Assembly (NCBI GenBank): GCA_933207985.1
Contig: OW240912.1
Location: 111,812,147-111,876,146 of the forward strand
Source: Pelobates cultripes
Taxonomy: Eukaryota > Chordata > Amphibia > Anura > Pelobatidae
Reading direction: 5' to 3'
Length of the DNA stretch: 64,000 bases
The translations under genes were made by a program, and so were the position numbers. Below are positions 24,131-35,460 of the stretch, piece by piece (within the stretch, counting starts at the first letter, position 1; every line of letters starts with the position of its first letter). Under the pieces are notes generated by a model. It saw nothing but the letters and a program-made list of their open reading frames with translations. It was not told where the DNA came from and did not search any database.

Positions 24131-24185
24131 AACGGGGCCGTCTTAACAGCATTACAGGCCGCTGGGCACAGCTGCCTACAAAACC
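24131..24185 (+). mobile_element. short hAT-like terminus relic
   Basis: 'ggggccgtcttaacagcatt' followed by 'acaggccgctgggcacagct' looks like the end of a GC-rich frog hAT-type repeat. No partner end or target duplication was found. Confidence 0.35.
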
Positions 24186-25680
24186 ACTCACAGGAATAAA
24201 AATTAAACTTATCGATAAAATTAAGCTTTTATTTAGTGGTACCTCCAACAAAAATCAGTGTTTAAACATTAAAAAGATGCTGTACAGCTGAGATTGTCCA
24301 CAAGAGCATTTGAACAATATAACATGAGCCTTGACGTTTAAAAAAGAAAATCAACATAAAAATGGTACTCAATTGGTAAATAATACAGTCTGTATGATTA
24401 TTATGTTTGATCCACTAAACCTGCCTTCCTGCAGCAATCCTAAGTGCCTGGAGCTTATTTATTTTATCTACTAAACTGAGTTTTGCCAACCCTGGCCCTG
24501 ATAAGCACCTGGATTCCTAAGTGTGAGTGCTGTATCCTCCGTTTGTGAATTACTGATAGACATATAAACAGACAAGTAACATGGACTAATTGATATACGG
24601 TACTTAAGATTCCATGTGTCTCCATGGTCATCCTTTTCCTCTCCTGCAGGCTCCCTGTTTCCCAGCAGTTCAGCTGACACTGCTCTCAGGGCCTGAGCTG
24701 TGTATGTATGATAAAACAAAGCCAGCCAGGAACACATTGAGTGAGAAGAAAATGTGTAGTTAAGGGGGTCGGGTTAATCTGAAAAAAAGCTGATGAGAAA
24801 AATAGAGTAAAGCAAGGAGGTCAATCCTCAAGTAAGCTTAAATTGCAATGGTGCCCAGAAATTCCCTTTAATAATGAAATACCTATATTGACATTCTAAT
24901 TCCTTTATCAATACACTGTTCCAGCCAAAACACTAGTAAAGATTAATAGACAGATTATAATTAAGTTGTTGGCTCATGCTACCGGATTCCTGAAATGTAC
25001 ACAAACTTTAGAATAGTCGTATAGCATGCACTGCCATACGACTATTCTACAAACAATACAATAGTGGTTTGACTCTTTTCCTAAAAACACACCCTCTAAA
25101 GAGGTTTCAATTGAGTTTTAGCTCACGTCTTAAGTTACAAAGTTATAAATTGAACATTAGCATATTGAGTTACTTACTTAATCTGTTCTGTACAAGAGAT
25201 ACAATAGCCTGTCTGATCTCTTAGCTTTCCTGAAAGAGGTACATCTGATACACTTAAAGATATAGGAACGGGTCTATAGCTTATAGGAAGAATATAAGAA
25301 TATACAATAAAGTCAAAAACAAAACATTTGAGGCAAACATAAATGCACAAACAAAAAATAATCTGTTTTTTTCTATGGTGTCAAGCAACCTGTATGCCCT
25401 TTTTTAATCGATTTTTTTTAAATTATATGGCTTGGTTTTATGTTAAATGTGAATACAGGCCTTAAAGGGCAGGTAAGCAAATAGAAACAACTAGCACCAT
25501 AAACGCTACAGCACATTGTAGTGGTTAGTTTCTTCCCCATTGTAAGAAGTCAAATTACTCCCTGCCTCCACTACATTTTAGCAGCACAAGTAGAGGTAGG
25601 ACACTGAACACAGGTATGTGCATCAGAGCTCTGCTCGCAGGGTAAAACGATATCCCCAATAAACAATATCAAATAGTGAA
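24186..25680. other. gene-free DNA with a short hairpin
   Basis: At about 25010-25051 'agaatagtcgtat' is mirrored by 'atacgactattct' around a 13-base loop, a perfect short hairpin. A TTAA MITE-like phrase ('aacgctacagcacattgtag') lies near 25502. No exon is recognised. Confidence 0.4.
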
Positions 25681-25811
25681 GAGAACAGGCTTTCCAATGT
25701 AGAGTTTAAAAATTCTTTATTCTGGCATTTTAACCCACATCAATATATCCAACATTTGGCCTCTATGCTGTCAATCATACATAATTCACATAGCAAGTTA
25801 GAACAGCCCTC

Positions 25812-26660
25812 CTATTTCTGCATAGTGGAGGTAAAACTCTGTATAAGTGGTTCATAGATGTATTTATACAGCGAGGTCAGCTTTTTAGTTAATTTTATGC
25901 CTAGGAAGGTTAGTTCTTCCCTCCAGTCAAAGGGGTATGTTTTCTGCATCCTCTCTAACTGTGTCGAGTCCCGCCCCAGGTACATGGCTTGGGTCTTGGT
26001 TACGTTCAACTTGTAATATGAATGTCTCCCATATGTGGTGATCAGTGTTAGCATGTTAGGTAGTGAAGTGTGTCGGTCCCTCAGGGTAAGGAGTATGTCA
26101 ACTGCGAATAGGTTGGCATTGTATTGTTTGTGCCCTATTGTCACCCCGTATTCGGTCGTGTTGTCTAATTTGAAGCACCAGCGGCTCTAGCGCCATGACA
26201 TAGAGCAACGGCGATAGTGGGCACCCCTGCCTACATCCGTTCGTAATGGATAAAGGGGCCAGCATTTAATACCTTCGCTGAGGGTGCAGAGTACAGGGCC
26301 CTGACTGCCGACCTGAATCTCCCCGGGATGTTAAATTTGTTCAGGAACCCTTCCATGAAGCCCCAGTGCAAGCAGTCAAAGGCTTTTTCTGCGTCGAGGG
26401 ACATTATTAAGCCTTCCTTCTGTGTGCCTTGCAGTCCACAAATTATGTCTAAGACCTTTCTAGTGTTGTCGCTGCCTTGGCGTCCCTTGACAAATCCCAC
26501 TTGGTCCGAGTCGATTATGGTTGGTAAGACTATGCTCAGCCTAGCAGCTAGCACTTTAGCAAACAGCTTGATGTCTGTGTTAAGCAGGGATATAGGAAAA
26601 GTTTTGGGGCTGGGTAGGTGGCTTGCCGGGTTTGGGGAGTGTCACTATATGTGCTAGCTG
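25812..26660 (-). pseudogene. L1 ORF2 reverse transcriptase domain, frameshifted
   Basis: Three - strand frames combine: PISLLNTDIKLFAKVLAARL then 'DQVGFVKGRQGSDNTRKVLD' and MSLDAEKAFDCLHW (26554-26231); [20 protein letters not shown] in another frame near 26240-26160; and [13 protein letters not shown] followed by LNVTKTQAMYL (26144-25812). These are RT blocks 3 to 7. The catalytic FADD box reads FAVD, so one of the two essential aspartates is valine. The thumb and C-terminal region are missing. The enzyme is inactive. Confidence 0.9.
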
Positions 26661-28202
26661 GCATTCTCCTGGAAGTGTACCTAGGTCAATGGCTTTGTTA
26701 AAGGTTGCTGTCAGATGTGTGGTTAGGGTGTTCCTGAAGCATTTGTAGTAGCAATTAGTGAATCCGTCTGGGTCTGGGGCTTTATTGTTGGGCAGTGCAA
26801 GTATTGCTTTGTTAACTTCAGATTCTAAGATAGGGGAGGAAAGTAACTGGCTTTGTTCTTCCGTTAGTTTGGGCAGGGGAAGAGGGCCTAGGTATCGCTC
26901 TATGTCTGGGAGTGTCGGCTGGTGGAGGGATACGTCATGTTTTAGATTGTATAGCGAGGCATTGTACCTGGCAAATTCGTTGCTGATGTCTTTCGGAGCT
27001 ATAATTTTTTTCCCCTCCTTGGATATTAGGTGGGTGATTTTTTGGCCTGCTTGCTGGTTTAGTAGTCTATTTCCTAACATCTTGCCCGCTTTGTTACCCT
27101 GGGCGTAGTGTGATTCTTTAAGTTTATGTAATTCATATCCCGTCTTCTCTAGGGCCTGTTGGTTAATTTGCCTAGTTATATGTTGAATTTTGGCCTGCAG
27201 GGTGGTGGATGGGGTCGCTTGGTTCTGCCTGGTTAAGTCCTGGAGGTTTTTTTGCCAACCCACTAATTGTGTTTGTGATCTTTTAGGAAGGTATGAGGCC
27301 CTCCTTATCAGTAAGCCTCGGATGACTGCTTTGTGTGTTTGCCAGATGTTCGCCTGGGTGGTCTCGTCAGGACTATTCTCCAAGAAGAACAGTCTCATCT
27401 TTGTGTCTATGTCTTTTGTGAATGAGGTGTCTTTCAGGAGAAACTCATTTAATCTCCATGGGCTGCGGTGGGTAGGATCATAGGCATCCTTAAGTGTTAG
27501 AGTCACCGGGGCGTGATCGGACCAGGATATCCCCCCTATTTCACATTGAGTCATTTGGTCTAACACCTGACCCTTTAGAAGGAAGCCATCTATACGTGAG
27601 TTTGAATTATGCACTGAGGAGTGGAACGTAAAGGCTTTTTCGCTAGTGGGCAGTAGTCTCCACGCGTCATATAGATGGTATGCGTGGAGCAATTTATGTA
27701 TTGCCTTGCATTGCCTTTTTAAGGGTCTAAGTCTGGGACTGTGTGCAGGGGGAGTAGTATCCATAGATGGGTCTAAGACATGATTGAAGTCTCCACATAT
27801 TACCGTAATGCCCTGTTGTTTTTCTACTATTGTGGTGAGGATTTTGTGAAGGAAGTTTCTTTGCTCAAAGTTGGGTGCATAAATGTTGACGATAGTGTAC
27901 AGTATTCTGTTAAACGTGCCTATGACCATTGCATATCTGCCCTCCCTATCTAGTGCATGTGAGTGGGGTGTGAATGCCACATGTCTGCTAATCAGTATAG
28001 ACGTTCCTTTTGCCTTCGTTGGGGAGGTAGCATGAAATTGGTGGGGGTATTCCCTACTCAGGAGTTTTGGGTGGGTATTCTTCTTGAAATGGGTCTCCTG
28101 TAAGCGTACAACATCCGCTCTCTGTGAACCAAGTTCTCTGCTCAGGTGGTGTCTTTTTACCGGGGCGTTTAGTCCCCTTACGTTGTGTGTATATATCTTC
28201 AT
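26580..28202 (-). CDS. L1 ORF2 N-terminal half: endonuclease and RT start
   Basis: A 540-residue open frame. Residues 1-235 are an L1-type endonuclease: N7 in THNVRGLN, E36 in RLQETHF, D138 and N140 in CGDFN, D205 in SRIDG, and D229-H230 in SWSDHAPV. All expected catalytic positions are present. A linker of about 200 residues follows, then the first RT blocks (LPNNKAPDPDGF, HIVTLPKPGKP). The frame breaks after PQNFSYIPA, where a shift restores the expected PISLLN. In life the endonuclease nicks the target for reverse transcription. This copy has an intact endonuclease but no usable RT. Confidence 0.92.
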   Translation of the reverse strand: MKIYTHNVRGLNAPVKRHHLSRELGSQRADVVRLQETHFKKNTHPKLLSREYPHQFHATSPTKAKGTSILISRHVAFTPHSHALDREGRYAMVIGTFNRILYTIVNIYAPNFEQRNFLHKILTTIVEKQQGITVICGDFNHVLDPSMDTTPPAHSPRLRPLKRQCKAIHKLLHAYHLYDAWRLLPTSEKAFTFHSSVHNSNSRIDGFLLKGQVLDQMTQCEIGGISWSDHAPVTLTLKDAYDPTHRSPWRLNEFLLKDTSFTKDIDTKMRLFFLENSPDETTQANIWQTHKAVIRGLLIRRASYLPKRSQTQLVGWQKNLQDLTRQNQATPSTTLQAKIQHITRQINQQALEKTGYELHKLKESHYAQGNKAGKMLGNRLLNQQAGQKITHLISKEGKKIIAPKDISNEFARYNASLYNLKHDVSLHQPTLPDIERYLGPLPLPKLTEEQSQLLSSPILESEVNKAILALPNNKAPDPDGFTNCYYKCFRNTLTTHLTATFNKAIDLGTLPGECQLAHIVTLPKPGKPPTQPQNFSYIPA

Positions 28203-29199
28203 GAGGGTCTAAACCCCGTCTTGAATATCAGAGCTAGGTTTAGCAAATGAGCTCTATTAGAGGGCGCTGCATGTCCCAGTTGCAACAAGCAATGCAGCCC
28301 ACCTCTCGGTGTTATTCCATCTGTGCAGTGTACCCAATGGATGCTATGTTTTGTTTCAGGTGTAAGGTGAGTCTCCCTTGTCTCAGAGGAAGGATGGGGT
28401 GTGGTTAGGGGGTTGGCTAGAACAAGGCCTAAATATGAGAAAAGGAAAAGAAAGTATGTACAAACGACCTTCATATTTGTCGCTAACGAGCTCTATGAGG
28501 CATTGTTTGGGAAAAGAACCAGAACCTATTTGTAACATTGTGTGTTTGAGTTATATCATGCTAACATCAGACAATACCGGACGTATAACATTTATCACAA
28601 CTAACATTTCACATTTAATCTTGCCCATGCACGTAACTGACACTCGTGTAGCGATATTACTCACAATGGGGCATCCTTGGATGCCCACCCAGCTTTGAGG
28701 GATCGTATTGTCACCCGGGTTGTGTTGAGTTGGGGTGTAGCCTTGCTCAATCGGCTTGGCTGGTTTCCCTTAGGCCCTGGGTGTACTCCTAGCTGTGTGA
28801 TCCCCCCCTCCGGTGTCCTCTTTAACTGCCACGTGTGGTGACTGATGGTGTGCAGTAGGGGTGGGCAGGTGTGTGTGCTCCCACGCAACACCTGTTGCCA
28901 GTTACAGTGCGATAGGGACCCTTATAGCCCTAGATTGGGGGGTACTCCAAATATGTTCTCTGTGGGGTCTGGCCTGAGCGGTTAAGTTATGTGTCGTGGA
29001 AGTGATGTTTTGCGTACCTCAGAACTCGGCTATTACGCTAATTGGTCTATGGCAATTGGGCTGGGGGTCCTATATCTCTAATTGTGACCTAACTATCCGG
29101 TTATATAAGCATTATCACAATGTCTAACTAACTCAACACATATATGGTGCAAGGTATACTTGCGATTAGATAACCAAGTCTCTTAGTTTCTCGAACTTC
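28203..29199 (-). other. LINE inter-ORF region, about 1 kb
   Basis: Between ORF1 and ORF2 lies an unusually long spacer. It contains two short - strand frames (28891-28661 and 28474-28199) with no recognised domain. The second frame ends in a TGA that overlaps the ORF2 ATG as ATGA. This may be chance, an old coupling arrangement, or an inserted or decayed segment. No known domain is claimed. Confidence 0.5.
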
Positions 29200-30006
29200 T
29201 TAACGTCTCTGCGCCGCGTTTCTCCATTCTAGCAGCAGCCTGTCTTTCTGCGATCCTTGCGTCTCTGCTCTTGGGGCAGGCAGATTCCATTCCCGGAGTC
29301 TCCGACGTCCCTCTTCTGTTGTCTGGATGGCTGTAATGGCTCTGTCTTTGATCACCAACACTTTCGTGGGAAATCCCCACCTATATCTTATGCCTTGGTC
29401 CCTCAGCACCTCCAGGATTGGGGCAAATGTCCTTCTCTTGCTGACCGTTGCCACCAAGTCATCAAATATTTTAACACTGGAGTAGTTCTTTGGGGGTTGA
29501 GATGCGTTACAGTTTGCTTTCAGGACATGTTCTTTAATGTGGTAGTAGTGAGCCCTGAGGAGTACATCTCGCTGAACCGTTTCAGGTAAGTGTTTGGGTC
29601 TCGGTACCCGGTGGATTCTGTCCACCAGTAGCATGTCTGCTGGGATTTCTGGGGCATAGGCATGCAACAGGCCTCTCGCATACACAGGTAGATCGGCAGG
29701 TTGCACCTCTTCTGGGACCCCCCGGAGCCTAAGATTGTTCCTGCGGGCCCTGTGTTCATTGTCCATGAGTTTAGCTTGTATCTGGACTATTTTGTGCTCT
29801 ATCTCTTCCACGTGGGTCGCCAGATCATTGTGTGCCATGGCAAATTCGTCTAGTTTGCTTTCCATGTGGGATGTTCTGGACCCCAGCTCCTGTATATTGT
29901 GCTTCAGGGTGTTGAACGAGGATTGCCAGCTTGAGATCCATTTGCTGGATAGCACTTCTAGGGCTTGTGTTAGGTAGGTTTGAGTCACTGGTTCAGTCAC
30001 CCCCAT
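29200..30006 (-). CDS. L1 ORF1 nucleic-acid-binding protein
   Basis: A 268-residue open frame, likely short at its N-terminus. Residues about 28-86 have heptad-like spacing (a coiled coil used for trimerisation in this family). Residues about 88-168 form an RRM, opening with RARRNNLRLRGVPEE and containing 'DRIHRVPRP'. Residues about 170-240 match the C-terminal domain, with ILEVLRDQGIRYRWGFPTKV. ORF1 proteins bind LINE RNA and act as chaperones in the retrotransposition particle. No premature stop is seen in this frame. Confidence 0.92.
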   Translation of the reverse strand: MGVTEPVTQTYLTQALEVLSSKWISSWQSSFNTLKHNIQELGSRTSHMESKLDEFAMAHNDLATHVEEIEHKIVQIQAKLMDNEHRARRNNLRLRGVPEEVQPADLPVYARGLLHAYAPEIPADMLLVDRIHRVPRPKHLPETVQRDVLLRAHYYHIKEHVLKANCNASQPPKNYSSVKIFDDLVATVSKRRTFAPILEVLRDQGIRYRWGFPTKVLVIKDRAITAIQTTEEGRRRLREWNLPAPRAETQGSQKDRLLLEWRNAAQRR

Positions 30007-30907
30007 GTTTATATTTTATTGCTTTTTATTTCTATGATTAGAGGAACTCATCTCGCCATCATAACATATAACAAGGGTTTTACATGGCATTAGTCTGAGA
30101 TTATACATGGTTCCTGGCTTTTTCATTTAGAGTGGCGTGTAAAGCCATAAAGGCTAAACTGAAAAATTCCACGGCTCAAGAGCGTGAGATTATTTCTTCT
30201 AAAAACTTCTGTCTGTCCCTGATAAAACAATCCTCGCCGTCTGAGAGCAGTGTCAGCATGGGGATAGTTATTCTGTTGTCACTATCAAGTTAGAGTGTTT
30301 TGTAGTGTTATTGCTACTAGATATCCTTATAATTAATCCCAGTTGATCAGGGAGTATAATAGACAAATATAGAAGATGTTACTGTATCCGTTGGGACCTG
30401 CTGTCTTTCTTTTTCTAAAGGTCATTTATGTGAACCATGATTATTTACTAAACATCAAACTGCAGTGAATTAAAAACAAACCTAGCAAAATTCAGGCTAA
30501 AATATAAATACCTTGTAAAAAATTGGGGTATAGTATTCCAAGCCCCACTTACAGAGATTAGAATGTTTTCTGCAGTTTAATACTGGAAAAAATATTAATA
30601 TTACTAGAGATTCTATAATTATAATGAGATAACCAACTCTTAACATATGTCTTGTTTTTCTTCTTTTTTTTTTAAATAGAGAAACATATGATCTTAAAAG
30701 CTGCACCAGATTTTCTGGGGAGGGGGACAGGAGGTTCATCCCACTCATCCCCCAGTTTCTATACTCATGGCTTATAGTAAATAATACGCTGTTACTATAA
30801 ATTGGATGGAGGCATTTTCCAAATAAGCTATTTTTACCTCAATTTACATATATTTTTCTTTTCAATGGTTTAACTGTTTCCTAACAGTTTGTGTTTGTGA
30901 ATAAATC
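30007..30907. other. gene-free DNA upstream of the LINE
   Basis: The LINE 5' UTR, if present, is not delimited. A relic of the 'tttactaaacatcaaactgc' dispersed repeat lies near 30446. The open frame 30497-30748 (-) is featureless. Confidence 0.4.
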
Positions 30908-30915
30908 CTATAGTC

Positions 30916-31891
30916 CAGGGGTTCCCAAACTGTGTGCCAAGGCACCCCAGGGTACACAGGGGCACCGCAAAATATTTCCCCAGTGCTATAATCATTTGAT
31001 CAGAGCACCGGGAATCGTCCGTGCCTCACTCTCCCCTGCTGGCTCTGCAAGACGGAAGGGGAGATCTCTGATCTCCCTCACTGGCCCGCTAGCACTGTAA
31101 TGCTGCAGCCGACAGGGAAGGGAAACGGGACCCGAGGTAGCTCTAACCTGCAGCTCAGCCGTGTTCTCCTCTCGCAAGCTCGGAGCGTTGCCGCGGTACC
31201 ATGGCATCGCTCCGAATCTCGTGAGAGTGAACTCTAGGCTCACAAACTGCTAGAGTTCACTCTCACTACTTGGACCACCAGGGCTTCTCCACAGGACCAC
31301 CAGGTCTTTCTTCTACATCCTTCACACACACTGCACCCCTCACAAACACACACTATATCCTTCACAAACACAATGCACCCCCTGTACACACACTGCAGCC
31401 CTCACACACACACTTACACGCTGTAACCCTCATACACACAGTGCAACTCTCACACACACGCGCATACTGCACCACTCACACACGAACGCCACCACTCACA
31501 CACATACATATTGCACCCCTCACACACACACTATTGCACCTATTCCATTCTACAGCCCCTATGCTGGCAGATCCCAGGTAAGCTGTCAAACTGTTCTTAA
31601 ACAGTTTGACTACTTACCATGGGAAGGCACTACGGCACTACTGGCACCATAACCACTACAAAGTGCTGTAGTGGTTATTGTGTCTGGATTATTCCTTTAA
31701 ATAATCACCAGTGCCCCTCCCAAGATTAGGTTCTGGATCTGCACCTGAATGGCAAGCATTTCTGCCAAACAGGGGGCAAGTATATGCCGCAGCGCTGTAC
31801 ATATATACAACCTAGAAAATTGTTTTGATTGCCTTGGAAAAATACTGCAATATTAAGTGTGCCTTGAACCTAAAAAGTTTGGGAACCACTT
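30916..31891. mobile_element. hAT-like element, 976 bp, apparently with a nested second family
   Basis: The left end CAGGGGTTCCCAAACT and the right end AGTTTGGGAACCACTT are inverted copies. The flanks CTATAGTC (30908-30915) and CTACAGTC (31892-31899) make an 8-bp target duplication with one mismatch. The end sequences and duplication length are typical of hAT elements. The interior, read on the - strand, resembles the separate family at 59019-59985, including its terminus ('caggtgcagatccagaacct' near 31745), so one element may have inserted into the other. No transposase is present. Confidence 0.8.
31320..31548 (+). repeat. CA-rich minisatellite (cacacactgcacccctcaca-type units)
   Basis: Irregular units of roughly 15-30 bp lie inside the hAT-like element 30916-31891. 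Read on the other strand it parallels the GT-rich core at 59220-59570. Confidence 0.85.
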
Positions 31892-31942
31892 CTACAGTCT
31901 ATTTAATGCCACACCACTTGTAGGTAAGCCTGGGTTATGCAG

Positions 31943-31967
31943 GATAGACAGATAGATCGATAGATCA

Positions 31968-32007
<40 letters not shown>

Positions 32008-32024
32008 AAAGATAGATAGATAGA
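31943..32024 (+). repeat. (GATA)n microsatellite
   Basis: Imperfect then near-perfect GATA units, interrupted by a short A-rich break. Confidence 0.95.
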
Positions 32025-32734
32025 ATGAACAGTAAAATAAAGATGTTGGAAAAAATACAATTTCATTTTCGTGTAGTTGGTTAAACTATTATTAGAAAAA
32101 CACATCACACTCTAAGCATTCCCAAAAATGATGTATCATACTGCTCACATAGAATGTTTCTTTTCTATAATTACTGTTCAGTTAATCAGTTAATTTGGCT
32201 AAATCTTTTGTGTAGCTGGCTGGGGAATTTCCAGTATCTGACTATACATTGTTTGTGATATCACTCACTGTTAATTTATGAATAATGTGGAACACACTGT
32301 TTAGTGTGAAGTGTATTTATCATTGCAGACAGACATGCAGATCAAACTCAAGGTTCTTCCTTGGTTGAAGAAGGTAAAATGATTTATAGCTCCCATCATA
32401 CATAACAAATGTTTCTTTACACATGTTTTTACAAGCATTGTACCTTCCTTTACTTTCAGAAAACCTTGAACCATTTTTCTACCTGTCTGTACTGAGATCT
32501 TTGTACCATTTTATCCAACTTTCTGCTGCATAGTGGACACCGTCTACTAAACTTACAATAGTAGCTGTGAAAGTGTGTGTGGTCATAAGTTATTTTTGGG
32601 AGATTTCATGCACTGAGTTAAAAGGAGAAGGCACCATAGCAACTAAATACCATTGTAGGCTACAGGCGCTGTCCTTCGGTTTTTCGTCATACTGTTTTTG
32701 AGCTGAGGTCTCTAAGGTCTGGTTCCTTTCTTGC

Positions 32735-32810
32735 CTATTGTTAATTAATATTGTAAAGCGCTACGGAATCTGTTGCCCCTATATAAATGGCAATAATAAT
32801 AATAATAATG
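32735..32810 (+). mobile_element. LINE 3' tail (L2/CR1-like)
   Basis: 'gtaaagcgctacggaatctg' then 'ctatataaatggcaataata' and a (TAA)n tail, the same ending as at 4905-4963 and 47085-47155. Confidence 0.6.
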
Positions 32811-35448
32811 CACAAGTTCCGATTGGAAAATATAAATATTAGACGAGTAAAGTGGACAACAAGGAAGTGTCTGCCACTGAGATGGTTAAAGGCGGGTCAG
32901 CATGGGAAAGAGAGGACTTGGTCTTCAGGGTGGCCCGTGAGAAGAGCAATATTGAAATGTTCATGTGTGTCTGAATGTGATGAGTCTAGTTTGTGCAGGG
33001 TGAGTGCTTTTAATTATGTACTTATTGAAAACTTCTCAATGGTGCCCAATTGAGGACAGAAAACTTCAGACCTGGAGCAGTAGAATAGAAGCTCACATTT
33101 GTAGCTGTCCCTCCAATTCTGGGAATGTTGGGAGGTAAGTGTTAGGGGGACGTACAATTAGGGTAAAGCCTTACCAAGAGTTATAAGTATTACAATTCGT
33201 ATCACTTGGATACAAACTGGACCCCTGCCCCTAATTCATCATTAACCCTTAGTTCCCCTGTCACAACCATTTACATATAACATGACCCTCCAGGAACATT
33301 TCATGATATCAAGGCCTTTTTCCAGTGGCTCTTCTTTTCCAACGAATGCCCAAGCTAAGCTAATTTTACCTTAATTACATGAGGCCAACAGTCCTAAGTA
33401 TAAGGCTAAACATCAGTCTTTTAAATTTTAATCCTCTGATTGCTATGTTTGCTGCAGCAGGGGAGCACTTAAGAGAATAGCTTAGGGAATTAGTGCAATT
33501 AACCATCTAATTTTCACTGGAGTTAAGAACTGTGATTAGGCTACGGATTTGTAAAATCTATTTAATTATGGTTATCACATTTTATTTTAAATGAGGACTC
33601 TGATGGCAATGCAAAATATTCAAGAGATGGTCACTATATGGTGTTTTTTTAATCAGAAATTCTAAATTGGATCCAAAAATTCCATCTAGTCTCCTATATT
33701 TCTTTAGCATGTAAACTACAGTGGATCTTGGACCATTATTTCATTCATTTTATATTGGGCTAATTTACTACAAGGGAATAAGTTAGCCAGAAACTAATTA
33801 TATGTGACTGGCGCATAAAAGGCTTCTTAAGAAAGTCAACAATCTGCAGTATTAGAAACTGCTTACTATTTATGGTGCATCCTGACTCGGCATGTGTGCC
33901 AGACATTAAACATTTTTTTCCTTAGTAGAGAGCTGTATAATATTCTGATTTCTTCTTAGTGTTCAATATATGTAAAATAATAACACATAGGGTTTTGAAG
34001 AATTTAACTTCCAGTCGTCTCACTTCCAATACAAACATAAGGGGTACGTAGTTGAAAAAAGTAAATATTAAGGATGAAAGGCATATAGGATAGCAGGCTC
34101 CTCAACAGTGCCGATATCAAGGTCCTATCCCATTGTCCTTATTTTGTTCCCTAGTGTTCTGTATCTGGGCACACCCAATAGCGGCACCCGAGAGCAGCAT
34201 AGCGCAAGGTCATCATTAGATGGCTTGTACTGTGAACAAGTACTAGAACCCTCAACAGCATCAACAGTACTCTCTGCAAGCTCTGTAGGTTGGGGCCAGC
34301 CTGACAGTAGCCTTCAATGGGTGGACCCACCCATGCTATGGGCGGTCCCACCCATTATAGGCGCTATTAGATGCCTCACTGTCGACACTCCTTTCTATAT
34401 AGTGGAATAAATGTATTAGAAGACACAGTGAGGTCTAAGTTTAAAAGTTCTGAAGGCGGGGCATTCAACATTAAAATCAACAATACATCTGATTATTCCA
34501 TAGTTAGAAAGTCGCCCCAGTGCCACTTTTATATATGTCCACATTGTATATCAAGAAGGCCAACTCTATTTTAACACATTATGGTCAGTGGAATTTGCAC
34601 TAGGTACGTAAAATGTGCTCAAAGACTAGTGATGACATCACAAAGAAAAGCTATACTTTCACTAAATGATATGCGTTAAGAACTAGTTTTTCTTGCAAAA
34701 CAAGATTAGCAATTTAACTCATATTTCAGATTTAAAAAATGATGTTTTTTTTTAAATAAATTATTATTTAAAGCAACACTATTGCAGTAGATATCTGAGT
34801 AATTGAAAAAAAAATTTTTTTTAAATGTTACTTGTGTACCATACAAATAATGGATTTCATGTTTCTTCCGCTAATGGTGCATTAAAGGTTTGTGATTTTA
34901 ATCCATTCTAAGATGAATCAATTAAAAAGCTTCCTGCGTCCTTAAAGTTTAAGTCATCCAATAATTAAAGATTCCCAGGTGGGTTTAAAATACAATTCTT
35001 AAAAATCATAAAAAGATATTGTCTCATAACAACAGAGTCTACTGTACGTTAATAATCTAGTAATCTGTGTTTTAATTAAAAATGTTTTTATTAATTTGTG
35101 TTCTACTCTTATTATACTCATGTTGACATTGCAGGATATAGTAGTTGATGCAAAAAAAAAAAAAAAAAAAAAACATGAATAAATATGACTAAACAGACAG
35201 TGATATCATCTGATGCCCGGACGTTCGCTATGGGACAAGGCAAATTAGTCTAGCCGTAGAAGTTATGTAGATTGCAACTCAGGATCAGAGGTATTGCTAG
35301 GTGGAAAAAAACAAGGGTCTTAAACTGAAGAGAAATTGTATGTCTCATTTTAAAACCAATCCTTGCCATTCCATAATATCAAGAACGTTCTACAAATCAC
35401 ATTGTGCCATCAGATCATTGATAGAATTCAGAATATTGCCTGAATCTA
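32811..35448. other. gene-free AT-rich DNA
   Basis: A pure A-run lies at 35153-35173. Open frames (32787-33053, 34108-34410, 34371-34574, all +) have no recognised domain. No exon or bounded transposon was found. Confidence 0.4.
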
Positions 35449-35460
35449 TATTTACTAATA

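Larger units (their letters stand above)
25812..30006 (-). mobile_element. L1-group LINE, decayed and 3'-truncated
   Basis: Reading the - strand, ORF1 (30006-29200) is followed by an inter-ORF region of about 1 kb and ORF2 (28202 to 25812). ORF2 contains an apurinic-type endonuclease and a reverse transcriptase. The copy has lost the C-terminal part of ORF2: similarity stops after 'YEPLIQSFTSTMQK' near 25815. It also has at least three frameshifts (near 26597, 26257 and 26150). The ORF1 start probably lacks some N-terminal residues. Antisense frames across this region are shadows. Confidence 0.92.

Noticed and set aside
26328..29977. Several + strand frames across the LINE (for example 26758-27108, 27190-27483, 29257-29589, 29735-29977).
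   Set aside because: They are antisense shadows of LINE ORF2 and ORF1 with no domain of their own.
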